Assembly: GCF_001187915.1 (NCBI RefSeq)
Contig: NZ_LGIU01000043.1
Span: forward strand, 62,001 to 126,000
Origin: Arthrobacter sp. RIT-PI-e
GTDB lineage: Bacteria; Actinomycetota; Actinomycetes; Actinomycetales; Micrococcaceae
Direction of reading: 5' to 3'
DNA: 64,000 nt
Shown here: piece after piece, positions 47,533-56,207 of the stretch
Layout of the letters: the number at the start of each line of letters is the position of its first letter
How positions within the stretch are numbered: position 1 is the first letter of the stretch
The notes under the pieces: generated by a model
Told to the model about the DNA's origin: nothing
Databases searched by the model: none
Seen by the model: only the letters and a program-made list of their open reading frames with translations
Program-made: the position numbers and the translations under genes

Positions 47533-48244
47533 TCCCGGCCGCCGGGCCCGCTCCCGGTCCGGGCACCGGCCCCGCGGCGAACCGCTCCAGGTAGCCCCGC
47601 TGCGACGACGCCACGTGATCCTCCATCAGACGCTCGGCCTCACCTGCGTTCCCGGCGTCGATCGCCGCCATCACCAGGCGGTGCTCCCCCCAGGACTGCT
47701 TGCCGCGGTGATCCACGTCCGCGGCGTAGAGCCACTCGATCTTCCCGGAGATCTGCCGCAGGAGGGCGCTCAACGACGCGCTCCCGCTGAGTTCCGCCAC
47801 CCCGAGGTGGAAGCGGATGTTCAGTTCCGGCAGGTCCCCGAGGGCATCGGAGGCCACCGCGCGGTCGCCGTCGTCGAGGATGTCCGTGAGGGCGCGCCGC
47901 GCGGTCCACCAGGAGGTGTCCGGTGCGTCGCCGGCCACGTGCGCCGCCGCGCGGAGGGCCGCCCGCCGTGCGATCGTGGCCTCGATGACCCGCCGGACGC
48001 CGAAGAGGTCCTCCGCATCGTCGAGCGGGATCGCCGCCACCGTGGACCCCGCGTACGGCCTGGAGTCGACGAAGCCCTCCGCCTCCAGGGCGCGCAGGGC
48101 CTCGCGGACGGGGATGCGGGAGACCCCGTACCGGGAGGCGAGTGCCACCTCCGTCACCCGGGCGCCCGGGGGCAGCCGGCCGAGGATGATGTCCCGCCGG
48201 ATCGAGTCGAGGACCCGCTGCGGGGCATCCTGCTCAGGCCGCAA
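47501..48244 (-). CDS. GntR family transcriptional regulator, FCD (FadR) subfamily
   Basis: 247 residues. Winged helix at 10-75 (VTEVALASRYGVSRIPVREALRAL is the recognition region), then an all-helical FCD ligand domain with NIRFHLGV, EHRLVM and MEDHV supplying the metal-binding Asp/His set. TTG 48244 overlaps the stop of the peptide ABC ATPase by 11 bases, so the regulator is made from the operon it probably controls; a matching palindrome lies at the operon promoter at 55.4 kb. The effector is unknown, perhaps a gamma-glutamyl compound. Confidence 0.9.
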   Translation of the reverse strand: MRPEQDAPQRVLDSIRRDIILGRLPPGARVTEVALASRYGVSRIPVREALRALEAEGFVDSRPYAGSTVAAIPLDDAEDLFGVRRVIEATIARRAALRAAAHVAGDAPDTSWWTARRALTDILDDGDRAVASDALGDLPELNIRFHLGVAELSGSASLSALLRQISGKIEWLYAADVDHRGKQSWGEHRLVMAAIDAGNAGEAERLMEDHVASSQRGYLERFAAGPVPGPGAGPAAGITGTDAAGRG

Positions 48245-50024
48245 ATCCCGCCCCCGGGATCGCGCCGAGCAGTTCCCTGGTGTAGTCGGAGCGTGGCCGG
48301 AGGTAGACCTCGTCCGCGCTCCCGTACTCCGCGACGTCGCCCGAGCGCATCACCACCACCGAGTGCGCGATCTGGCGCACCACGGAGAGGTCGTGGGTGA
48401 TGAAGAGGTAGGACAGGCCCAGCCGCCCCTGCAGATCCGCGAGCAGGGCGAGGATCTGCTCCTGCACCAGGACGTCCAGCGCGGACACGGCCTCGTCGCA
48501 GATGAGCAGCTCCGGTTCCAGCGCCAGGGCCCGGGCGATGGCCACCCGCTGGCGCTGGCCGCCGGAGAGTTCGTTGGGTCTGCGCTGGGCCACCGAACGC
48601 GGCAGGGCCACCTGGTCCAGCAGCTCGGCCACCCTGTCCCGCCTCCCGGCCCTGTCACCCACCTTGAAGATCCGCAGCGGCTCGTCGATCAGGCGCTCGA
48701 TGCTGTAGGTGGGATCGAGGGAACCGTACGGGTCCTGGAACACCGGCTGCACCTTGCGGCGCAGGGCACGGCGCCGGGTGCCGCGTGCCGTGACCAGGGA
48801 TTCGCCGTCGATCAGGGCCTCGCCCGAGGACGGCTGCTCCAGGCCCAGGATGATCCGCGCCACCGTGGTCTTGCCGGACCCCGATTCCCCGACGACGGCG
48901 GTGGTGGTGCCGCGCGCCACCTCGAAGGACACGCTGTTCACCGCGCGGACCGTCCCGCCGCGCTGCCCGCGCAGGGGGAACTCCTTGACGAGGTCGTCCA
49001 CCACCAGGATCGGCGCCGTGCGCTCCCCCTCGCCGTGGGGTGTCCCCTCCGGGGCACCCGGTCCGGCGGCGTGTCTGCCATCCCCTGCCCGGCCCGTCGC
49101 AGGCGTCCCGACGGCGTGGGCCCCGAAGGTGGCCACGGTGCCGGACCCGGGCTCGGGCTCGGATGTCGGAGCCGGCGGGGCCGGCGGGGGCCTCGCCGCC
49201 CTCGACGGCGCCGCGGCCACGGGCCGCCGCGTGTACTCCTGGCGCGGGTCGAGCAGGATTTGGCGCGGGGTTCCCACCTCCACGATCCGGCCCTCGGACA
49301 TCACGATGATGCGGTCCGTGCGGTCGGCGGCCAGTCCGAGGTCGTGCGTGATGAACAGCAGCGAGGTTCCCCGGGCGTCCACGAGGGACTGCAGGTGGTT
49401 GAGGATCTGCCGCTGCACGGTGACGTCCAGCGCCGAGGTGGGCTCGTCCGCGATCAGCAGTTCCGGTTCCCCCGCGAGCGCGATGGCGATCAGCACCCGC
49501 TGGCGCATCCCGCCGGAGAACTCGTGCGGGTACTGGCCGTACCGGCGCCCGGCGTCCGGGATGCCGGCCTCGGAGAGCAGGGCGACGGCGCGGGCCTTCA
49601 CCTCGGAGCGGTCCAGCCTCCCCTCGGGGCCGAGGTCGCGGCGGCTGGCCACCAGGGCGTCGGCCACCTGCGGGCCGATCTTCATGGCGGGGTTCAGGTT
49701 CGCCATCGGGTCCTGGGGCACCAGGCTCACGCGCTGGCCACGGATGGTCCGCATGACCGGCTCGGACGCGACGGCGAGGTCCTCGACGTCGCCCCGGGTG
49801 CGCCCGGCTCCCAGCACGATCGAGCCGTCGGTGATCCGCCCGCTGCCGGGCAGCAGGCGGAGGATCGCGCCGATGGCGGTGGACTTCCCGGAACCGGACT
49901 GCCCCACGATCGCCACGCGCTCCCCGCGGCGCATGGAGAACCCGATGCGGTGCAGCACCGGTGTCCCACCGAAGCTCACCTCGAGGTCGGTGACCTCGAG
50001 GATGTTCTCAGCGTCCTGCAGCAT
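48234..50024 (-). CDS. Oligopeptide ABC transporter ATP-binding protein, fused double ATPase
   Basis: 596 residues: two full ATPase domains joined by a Pro/Ala/Gly-rich linker (about 255-345), equal to DppD plus DppF in one chain. Domain 1 has GQSGSGKST, EFSGGMRQRV and LLIADEPTSALD; domain 2 has GESGSGKTT, ELSGGQRQRV and LLICDEAVSALD. Walker B of domain 2 has A for P. It energises the two permeases encoded upstream. Start ATG 50024 overlaps the GGT stop by 17 bases. Confidence 0.93.
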   Translation of the reverse strand: MLQDAENILEVTDLEVSFGGTPVLHRIGFSMRRGERVAIVGQSGSGKSTAIGAILRLLPGSGRITDGSIVLGAGRTRGDVEDLAVASEPVMRTIRGQRVSLVPQDPMANLNPAMKIGPQVADALVASRRDLGPEGRLDRSEVKARAVALLSEAGIPDAGRRYGQYPHEFSGGMRQRVLIAIALAGEPELLIADEPTSALDVTVQRQILNHLQSLVDARGTSLLFITHDLGLAADRTDRIIVMSEGRIVEVGTPRQILLDPRQEYTRRPVAAAPSRAARPPPAPPAPTSEPEPGSGTVATFGAHAVGTPATGRAGDGRHAAGPGAPEGTPHGEGERTAPILVVDDLVKEFPLRGQRGGTVRAVNSVSFEVARGTTTAVVGESGSGKTTVARIILGLEQPSSGEALIDGESLVTARGTRRRALRRKVQPVFQDPYGSLDPTYSIERLIDEPLRIFKVGDRAGRRDRVAELLDQVALPRSVAQRRPNELSGGQRQRVAIARALALEPELLICDEAVSALDVLVQEQILALLADLQGRLGLSYLFITHDLSVVRQIAHSVVVMRSGDVAEYGSADEVYLRPRSDYTRELLGAIPGAGFAA

Positions 50025-51831
50025 AGCCCTGTGCTCCTCGCGGGTTGGCGGCGGCGGAGAGCACGCCGGTCTCGTGGTCCCGGGTCACGGAGGAGAGCCG
50101 GCCGAGCGCCCAGTCCCCCGCCCGGGTGATGACGTGGCCGCGGCGCTCCAGGTCATTGATCACGTCCTCGCCCAGGCGGTCCTCCACCACGGCGCCGCCC
50201 GCTTCCCAGGTGCGCGGCCAGAAGGAGCCGGGGATCGAGGTGGTGTGCAGGGACGGGGCGTCGATGGCCTGCTGCGGTGTGTAGCCGCCCACGATCGTGC
50301 GGAGGAGGTAGAGCAGCTGCCACTGGTCCTGCTGATCGCCTCCGGGTGAGCCGAGGGCCACCGCGGGGCGGCCGTCCTTCAGGATCAGCGTGGGGGTGAG
50401 CGTGGTCCTCGGCCGCCTGCCCGGGGTCAGGGTGGAGGGCGCGCCGTCCTCCAGCCAGGTCATCTGCAGCCGTGAGCCGAGGCAGAACCCCAGTTCCGGG
50501 ATGGGGGGTGAGGACTGCAGCCACCCGCCGCTCGGCGTCGCGGAGACCATGTTGCCCGCCGAGTCCACGACGTCGATGTGGCAGGTGTCCCCGCGGGTCT
50601 CGCCGCTGCGGGAGACGGTCGGCTCACCCGCGCCGGCGAATCCGCTGCCGTCGGCCAGTGCGGGCGGTGTGTAGGCGGTGCGCAGCGGCGGGACGAAGGG
50701 CTCGTGCCCGGGGACGGTGCCGGGGCGGAACTCGTGCGAGGCCGTCTCCGTGATGAGCGCACGCCGCTCGGAGGCGTACTCCGGCGAGAGCAGGTGCCCC
50801 ATCGGCACGTCGGCGTCCCCGTAGTAGGCCTCCCGGTCCGCGATGGCGAGTTTCTGCGCCTCGAGGATGGTGTGCGCGCCGAGCGCCGTGGAGGGGTCGA
50901 GGTGCTCGTCGTCGAACCCGTCGAGGATCGCGAGGGTCTGCAGCAGCGCCGGGCCCTGCCCCCAGGGTCCGGTCTTGGCGATGGTGTGGCCGCGGAACTC
51001 GAGGGTGGTGGCCTCCTCGTACCCGGCCTCGAACCCGGCGAAGTCCTCGAGTTCGATCACCCCGGCGTGGTCCAGGCCGGAGGAGTGCCGGTGCGGGGTC
51101 CGGCTGAACTCGACGGCGGCCCGCGCCACGGTGCCGGTGCGCCATGCGAGGCGGGCGGCGTCGATCCGCTCGGTGCGGGTGGCGCCGTCGTCCTGGGTGC
51201 CTGCGTGAACGAGTGAGTCGAGGACGCGTGCATACGCCTCGTTGCGGATGATCTCGCCCTCGCGCGGCGGCCTGCCGTCGGGCATCCAGAGCGCGGCGGA
51301 GGTGGGCCAGTGCTCGGTGAAGAGGTCGGCGACGGCGGTGATGGGGGCTCCCACGCGTCCCACGATCGGGGGGCCGTCGCGGGCGTATCGAACCGCGAAC
51401 GCCAGGACGCCGCCGAGCTCCCACGTGCCGCGGTCGCGCAGCAGCACCAGCCAGGCATCGACGGCGGCGGGCACGGCGGCGGCGAGCGCCCCGGCGCCGG
51501 GCACCAGTTCCAGGCCCTCGGCCAGGTAGTGCTCGCGGGTGGCCGCGGCCGGGGCGGGGCCCTGGCCCATGAGCACCACGGGGCGGGCCGGCTCCCCGGC
51601 GGGGGGGAGGACCCCGGTCATGTCGCCGCCGGGCCCGGTGAGGGGCGGTTCGACGACGTGCAGCACGAAGGCCCCGGCGACGGCGGCGTCGAAGGCGTTG
51701 CCACCGCGTTCCAGGACGGCCTGCGCCGAGGCGGTGGCGAGCCAGTGCGTGGAAGCACTCATGCCGAAGGTGCCCTGCAGGGTGGGCCGGGTGGTGAAGG
51801 CGGGAGGGGGCGTGGACGTCATCGGTGTCAC
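50008..51831 (-). CDS. Gamma-glutamyltransferase family protein, no signal peptide
   Basis: 607 residues of the Ntn-hydrolase GGT fold, with a large then a small subunit region. The processing and catalytic Thr is in RGDTCHIDVVDSAGNM near residue 395; PGGD and GSPGGDQQDQWQLLYLL are further GGT motifs. GGT cleaves gamma-glutamyl bonds, as in glutathione and gamma-glutamyl peptides. The N-terminus (MTPMTSTPPPAFTTRP) has no signal peptide, unlike periplasmic or extracellular GGTs, so it should work in the cytosol on imported substrates. GTG 51831 overlaps the permease stop (GTGA). Confidence 0.92.
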   Translation of the reverse strand: MTPMTSTPPPAFTTRPTLQGTFGMSASTHWLATASAQAVLERGGNAFDAAVAGAFVLHVVEPPLTGPGGDMTGVLPPAGEPARPVVLMGQGPAPAAATREHYLAEGLELVPGAGALAAAVPAAVDAWLVLLRDRGTWELGGVLAFAVRYARDGPPIVGRVGAPITAVADLFTEHWPTSAALWMPDGRPPREGEIIRNEAYARVLDSLVHAGTQDDGATRTERIDAARLAWRTGTVARAAVEFSRTPHRHSSGLDHAGVIELEDFAGFEAGYEEATTLEFRGHTIAKTGPWGQGPALLQTLAILDGFDDEHLDPSTALGAHTILEAQKLAIADREAYYGDADVPMGHLLSPEYASERRALITETASHEFRPGTVPGHEPFVPPLRTAYTPPALADGSGFAGAGEPTVSRSGETRGDTCHIDVVDSAGNMVSATPSGGWLQSSPPIPELGFCLGSRLQMTWLEDGAPSTLTPGRRPRTTLTPTLILKDGRPAVALGSPGGDQQDQWQLLYLLRTIVGGYTPQQAIDAPSLHTTSIPGSFWPRTWEAGGAVVEDRLGEDVINDLERRGHVITRAGDWALGRLSSVTRDHETGVLSAAANPRGAQGYAAGR

Positions 51832-52718
51832 TTCCGTCGGGGGTGCGTGGGGTCGAAGGCGTCCCGCAGGGCGTCCCCGAAGAGGTTGAAGGCGAGGCAG
51901 ATCACGGCGATCGCGACGCCCGGGAAGATCGCCGCACTGGGTGCGCGGAAGATGTACTGCTGGGCGTCGGAGAGCATGATGCCGAGGCTCGGGGTGGGTG
52001 GCTGGATGCCGAGCCCCAGGAAGGAGAGCAGGGCCTCGCCGATCACCGCCACGGGCATGATCACCGTGGCCTGCACGATGATGGCCGAGGTGGCGTTGGG
52101 GAGCACGTGCCGCAGCATGATCCAGGGCGCCGAGGCGTCCATGGTGCGGGCGCCGAGCACGAAGTCGCTCTCCTTGATGCGCAGCGTCTCACCGCGCACC
52201 ACGCGGATCATGGTGGGGACCTGGGCCACGCCGAGGGCGATGGCCGCGTTGCCCAGGCTGGCGCCGTTGATCGCCGCGAGTCCCACCGCGATGATCAAGA
52301 ACGGGAACGCGAGGGTGACGTCGGTGAGGCGGGAGATGACGGCGTCGAACCCGCGGGAGTACCCGGCGAGCAGACCGAGGGGCGTGCCGACCACCACGGC
52401 GAGGAGCACGGAGAGCACGCCCACCTGCAGGGAAGCCTGGATGCCGAACAGCAGCCGGGAGAGCACGTCCCGGCCGAGGTCGTCCGTGCCCAGGAGGAAG
52501 CCCTCGGTGAGGGGCCGCTGGAACGGGGTGTCGAAGTGCACCTCGGTGGGCGGGTAGGGCGCGAGGAGCGGGGCGAGGACCGCGGCCAGCACCACGAGGA
52601 CGAGCAGGATCCCCCCGGTCACCCCCAGCGCACTCGAGCGCAGCGAGGACAGGATGCGGCCGCGGCCGGAGCCCAGGCCCGCCCCGCCCGGTCCGGGTGG
52701 CAGTGTCTCGACGGCCAT
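51828..52718 (-). CDS. Oligopeptide ABC transporter permease, DppC/OppC type
   Basis: 296 residues, six membrane segments; FLLGTDDLGRDVLSRLLFGIQASLQVG is the DppC hallmark early in the periplasmic loop and the EAA-type cytoplasmic loop appears as GARTMDASAPWIMLRHVLPN. It forms half of the membrane pore. ATG 52718 overlaps the stop of the other permease gene by one base. The longer open frame upstream is a shadow of the DppB gene. Confidence 0.93.
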   Translation of the reverse strand: MAVETLPPGPGGAGLGSGRGRILSSLRSSALGVTGGILLVLVVLAAVLAPLLAPYPPTEVHFDTPFQRPLTEGFLLGTDDLGRDVLSRLLFGIQASLQVGVLSVLLAVVVGTPLGLLAGYSRGFDAVISRLTDVTLAFPFLIIAVGLAAINGASLGNAAIALGVAQVPTMIRVVRGETLRIKESDFVLGARTMDASAPWIMLRHVLPNATSAIIVQATVIMPVAVIGEALLSFLGLGIQPPTPSLGIMLSDAQQYIFRAPSAAIFPGVAIAVICLAFNLFGDALRDAFDPTHPRRK

Positions 52719-53671
52719 CAGTTGGCTCCTCCGACGCGGATCTTGGGGTTGACCACCGAGTACAGGATGTCCACGGCGAGGTTGATGAGGATGTAGCCGA
52801 CGGTGATGATCAGCACCACCGCCTGGATGACGGGGTAGTCCCGGGTGAACACGGCGTCGAGCGTGAGTTTGCCGAACCCGGGGAGCGCGAAGATCCGCTC
52901 GGTGACCACCGCCCCGGAGATCAGCCCGCCGAGTTGCAGGCCCACGATGGTGATCACCACGATCAACGAGTTCCGCAGGCCGTAGCGCACCAGGACCCGG
53001 CCGCGGCCCAGCCCCTTGGCGCGGGCCGTCCGCACGTAGTCGGTGGTCATGGTCTCCATCATGGACGCGCGGGTCTGCCGCATGATGACGGCGGCGAGCC
53101 CGGTCCCGAGGATCACCGCGGGCAGTGTCAGGTAGTAGATCCCGCGCAGCGGATCGGAGAGCACGTCCACGTAGCCGGAGGCCGGGAACCAGCCGAGGGT
53201 CACCGCGAGGTACAGGATCGCGAGGATCCCGAGCCAGAAGTTCGGCACGGACAACCCGATCAGCGCGAACCCGTTGGCGAACCACTCCGGCCAGCGGCCG
53301 CGGAACCGTTCGGCGATGACACCGAAGACAATCCCGACGACGACGGCCACCAGGATCGCGTACGCCGCGAGCCACAGCGTGACCGGGAGGGTGGTGGCCA
53401 CGAGCTCGGTCACGGGTGTACCCGTACGGGTGGACTCGCCGAAGTTCCCGCGGAACATGTTGCCCACGAAGGTGAGGTACTGCGTGAAGAGGGGCTGGTC
53501 GAGTCCGAGGTCCGCGCGGACGGCGGCGAGCTGCTCGGGCGTCGCCTCCTCCCCCGCCATGGCCAGCGCCGGGTCCCCGGGGAGCTGACGCACCCCGATG
53601 AACACCACGAGGGAGGCGAGGACCAGCGTGATCACGGACTGCCACGCCCGGGTGAAGAGGTACCGGCCCAT
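52718..53671 (-). CDS. Oligopeptide ABC transporter permease, DppB/OppB type
   Basis: 317 residues, six membrane segments. RQLPGDPALAMAGEEATPEQ, GNFGESTRTGTPV, and the EAA loop YVRTARAKGLGRGRVLVRYGLRN are typical of DppB. It pairs with the DppC-type permease. ATG 53671 lies one base after the stop of the binding protein (TGACATG). Confidence 0.93.
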   Translation of the reverse strand: MGRYLFTRAWQSVITLVLASLVVFIGVRQLPGDPALAMAGEEATPEQLAAVRADLGLDQPLFTQYLTFVGNMFRGNFGESTRTGTPVTELVATTLPVTLWLAAYAILVAVVVGIVFGVIAERFRGRWPEWFANGFALIGLSVPNFWLGILAILYLAVTLGWFPASGYVDVLSDPLRGIYYLTLPAVILGTGLAAVIMRQTRASMMETMTTDYVRTARAKGLGRGRVLVRYGLRNSLIVVITIVGLQLGGLISGAVVTERIFALPGFGKLTLDAVFTRDYPVIQAVVLIITVGYILINLAVDILYSVVNPKIRVGGAN

Positions 53672-53672
53672 G

Positions 53673-55355
53673 TCAGTCCTCCGTCCCGATGAAGGCGGCG
53701 TTGCTGAGGTGCACCACGCCGTCGGCGAAGGTCTCCACGCCGGCGACGTCGGTGCTGTAGGCGGTGAGGCTCCGCTGCCGGGAGAGGTAGATGATGGGGT
53801 TGTCCTCCTGCACGAGTTCCACGGCCTCGCCGTAGATCGCCGCGCGCTCGTCGGTGTCGTTGATCTGCGCCGCTCCGGTGAGCAGGTCGTCCATCTCGGG
53901 ACTGCTGTACCCGGAATAGTTGTTGCCGCCTCCCGTGGACAGGAAGTTGAACATGTTGCCGTGCGGGTCGATCCGCCCGGACCAGCCGAGCTGCAGCGCC
54001 TCGAAGTCACCGCGGCGCTGGACGTCCAGCAGGGTGGAGTACTCGACCGGCACCACGCGGAGCTCGAACCCGCCGTCGGCCACCGCGGCCTGGAGTGCCT
54101 GCGCGAACCGCAGGGTGTCCGGCGTGTTCGTCACCTGCATCTCGATCGGGTACGGCGTGGGCACCCCGGCGTCCTCGAGGAGCTGACGGGCTCCCTCCGG
54201 GTCGTAGGGCGGGCACGCGTCGCTGAGGTCCGAGGCGTACGGGCCGCTCGGCGGGACCGGCGAGCAGGCCGGCTCGAACCAGCTGTTGAACACCGTGTTG
54301 ACCAGCGCCTCGCGGTCGATCGACATGGACAGGGCCATCCGGAGGGCGCGCTGCTCCGCGAGCGGGGTGCCCACGTCCCCCGGAGGCTCCCCCACGCCGT
54401 CGGTGTTGCCGACGTTGACCGTGAGCGCCTGGTACCCGAGCGAGCCCACCTGCAGCACCCCGATGCCGTTCTCCTGCAGCAGGGCGTCGATGTCCTGGGG
54501 CGAGATCGTGTCCGCCACCTGCACGTCACCGGAGCGGAGGTTCGCGGCCCGGATGTTGGCATCGGTGATGATGCGGTAGGTGATGGTGTCCAGGTGGACG
54601 TTCCCGGCGTCGTAGTAGAGGGGGTCCCGCTCCACCGAGATGGAGGTCTGCGGGACCCGCTCCACGAACTTGAACGGTCCCACGCACACGGGGTTCGCTC
54701 CGAGGTCCGCGCCCGTCTCCTCGATGGCACGCGGCGAGAGGATCATGCCGGCGCGGTCGGCGAACGCCGCGGTGAGCGGCGCGAACGGCGTCCCGTAGCT
54801 GATCTGCACCCGGTCGGGTCCGACGGCCCGGACGTCCGTGATGGGCCCCAGTTCGCTCTTGCGGGCGGAGCCCTCCAGCGTGAGGTGCCGCTCGAGGGTG
54901 GTCCGTACCGCCTCGGCGTCGAAGGGCTCACCGTCCGCGAAGACGGCGTCGGTGCGGAGCGGGATGGTCACCGTCAGGCCGTCGTCGGAGATCTCCGGGA
55001 GCTCGGTGGCCAGCTGCGGCACCAGCTCGCCGTCGGCGTCGATGTCGATGTCGTAGAGCTTCTGGCACATGGTCTGCATGACGTAGCGGGTGTAGAGGGA
55101 GGAGGACGTGGTGGGGTCGAGGCGGTCGGGTTCCGCGGAGAGCGCCATCACGAGGTCACCGCCCTCCTGGGGATCGGAGTCCCCGAGCGGCACGCTCGTG
55201 ACGTCCTCGCGCTCGGGCGCCGCGGCCAGGGGCTGGATCGGCTGGCACGCCGTCAGCGCGGCCAGCGCGACGGCCGAGGCGGCGAGCAGGAGGGCCGAAC
55301 TGCCGGGCCTCCTGGATGCCCGGAGGATGGCCGGGGGCTTGATCTGGTGCTGCAT
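53673..55355 (-). CDS. ABC transporter substrate-binding lipoprotein, peptide type (family 5)
   Basis: 560 residues. Lipoprotein signal peptide with lipobox LTAC, mature start QPIQPLAAAPE. The family 5 pattern follows: EGGDLVMALSAEPDRLDPTTSSSLY, VMQTMCQKLYDID, PLRTDAVFADGEPFDAEAV and, late, PYDPEGARQLLEDAGV. It captures a peptide (or nickel, heme or opine in other members) outside the membrane. Start ATG 55355 fits the signal peptide and has AGGA 6 bases upstream. First gene of the operon; promoter and operator lie just upstream. Confidence 0.93.
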   Translation of the reverse strand: MQHQIKPPAILRASRRPGSSALLLAASAVALAALTACQPIQPLAAAPEREDVTSVPLGDSDPQEGGDLVMALSAEPDRLDPTTSSSLYTRYVMQTMCQKLYDIDIDADGELVPQLATELPEISDDGLTVTIPLRTDAVFADGEPFDAEAVRTTLERHLTLEGSARKSELGPITDVRAVGPDRVQISYGTPFAPLTAAFADRAGMILSPRAIEETGADLGANPVCVGPFKFVERVPQTSISVERDPLYYDAGNVHLDTITYRIITDANIRAANLRSGDVQVADTISPQDIDALLQENGIGVLQVGSLGYQALTVNVGNTDGVGEPPGDVGTPLAEQRALRMALSMSIDREALVNTVFNSWFEPACSPVPPSGPYASDLSDACPPYDPEGARQLLEDAGVPTPYPIEMQVTNTPDTLRFAQALQAAVADGGFELRVVPVEYSTLLDVQRRGDFEALQLGWSGRIDPHGNMFNFLSTGGGNNYSGYSSPEMDDLLTGAAQINDTDERAAIYGEAVELVQEDNPIIYLSRQRSLTAYSTDVAGVETFADGVVHLSNAAFIGTED

Positions 55356-55405
55356 GAGGTTCCTCACGGACGGGCGGATGGAACGGCGTGGATGCAGCGG
55401 ATGGA

Positions 55406-55419
55406 GATTGAATACAATC
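55406..55419. promoter_or_regulatory. GntR/FCD-type operator palindrome
   Basis: GATTGAATACAATC (reverse complement GATTGTATTCAATC): 5-bp perfect arms around AATA, of the kind bound by FadR-subfamily GntR proteins (ATTGTATNCAAT-like sites). It lies just after the predicted transcription start of the peptide operon, where a bound repressor would block transcription. Confidence 0.6.
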
Positions 55420-55428
55420 GCCGCTACG

Positions 55429-55457
55429 ACGATAAGCTTCGTATACATTCATTTCAA
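55429..55457 (-). promoter_or_regulatory. Promoter of the peptide importer operon
   Basis: Minus strand: TTGAAA (55457-55452), 17 bases, TATCGT (55434-55429). The spacer contains the palindrome GTATAC (55441-55446), a possible second operator half. The region is locally AT-rich compared with its surroundings. Confidence 0.65.
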
Positions 55458-55480
55458 GGTTGTTAACGGGGGGCACCAGC

Positions 55481-56203
55481 GTGAAGAAGAACCGACGTGT
55501 GAGCACGGATCGCCTCCATCTGGTGCTCATGCTCGTGCTGACCTTCTCCACGGGTGTCATCGACGCCGTCGGCTATCTCGGCCTGGACCGCGTGTTCACC
55601 GGCAACATGACCGGCAATGTGGTGCTCCTCGGCATGGCGTTCGCCGGTGGCGCCGATCTTCCGATCCTCCGCCCCGCCCTCGCACTCGTGTTCTTCATGC
55701 TCGGTGCCGCCCTGGCCGGGCGGGTCCTCCGCAAGGGCCCCGAGGGGTGGTCGGGGCGCACCTCGAGCACCCTTCTCACGGTGACTCTCGGGCTGGCGGC
55801 CCTGACCGTCTACGTGGCCCTCGTGGACGTGCACGCGGAGGAGATCCTCGGCAGCATCACCACCTCCGCGCTGGCCCTGGTCATGGGCATCCAGGCCGCG
55901 ACGGCGAAGCGGCTGAAGGTCGCGGAGATCACCACGGTGGTGGTCACCTCCACCATCACCGGGCTCGCCTCGGACTCCCGCCTCGCAGGCGGGAAGAGCC
56001 CCTTCTGGGCGCGGCGCTTCCTGGCGATCGCGCTGATCATGGCCGGTGCCGTGGTGGGTGCACTCGCCCTGCACCTCGCACTCTGGGTGGGCATCGCCGT
56101 CTCCGCGCTGCTGTCCGGGGTCGTCACCCTGCTGGGACACGTGCGTCACCGCCGGGACCTCGGGGAGCAGGCGGCGAGCGTGGAGGAAACCGCATTACGG
56201 TAG
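55481..56203 (+). CDS. YoaK/DUF1275 family membrane protein
   Basis: 240 residues with six or so membrane segments. TGVIDAVGYLGLDRVFTGNMTGNVVLLGMA is the family hallmark; MGIQAATAKRLKVAEITTVVVTSTITGLA marks the second repeat. Function unknown, probably a transporter. GTG 55481 has a G-rich ribosome site 7 bases upstream; TTG 55460 is a possible earlier start. It is divergent from the peptide operon and may share its operator region. Confidence 0.88.
   Translation: MKKNRRVSTDRLHLVLMLVLTFSTGVIDAVGYLGLDRVFTGNMTGNVVLLGMAFAGGADLPILRPALALVFFMLGAALAGRVLRKGPEGWSGRTSSTLLTVTLGLAALTVYVALVDVHAEEILGSITTSALALVMGIQAATAKRLKVAEITTVVVTSTITGLASDSRLAGGKSPFWARRFLAIALIMAGAVVGALALHLALWVGIAVSALLSGVVTLLGHVRHRRDLGEQAASVEETALR
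56196..56201 (+). promoter_or_regulatory. Leaderless -10 element of the CPBP protease gene
   Basis: TACGGT, AGAGGG (6 bases), ATG 56208; it overlaps the last codons of the upstream gene. Confidence 0.5.
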
Positions 56204-56207
56204 AGGG

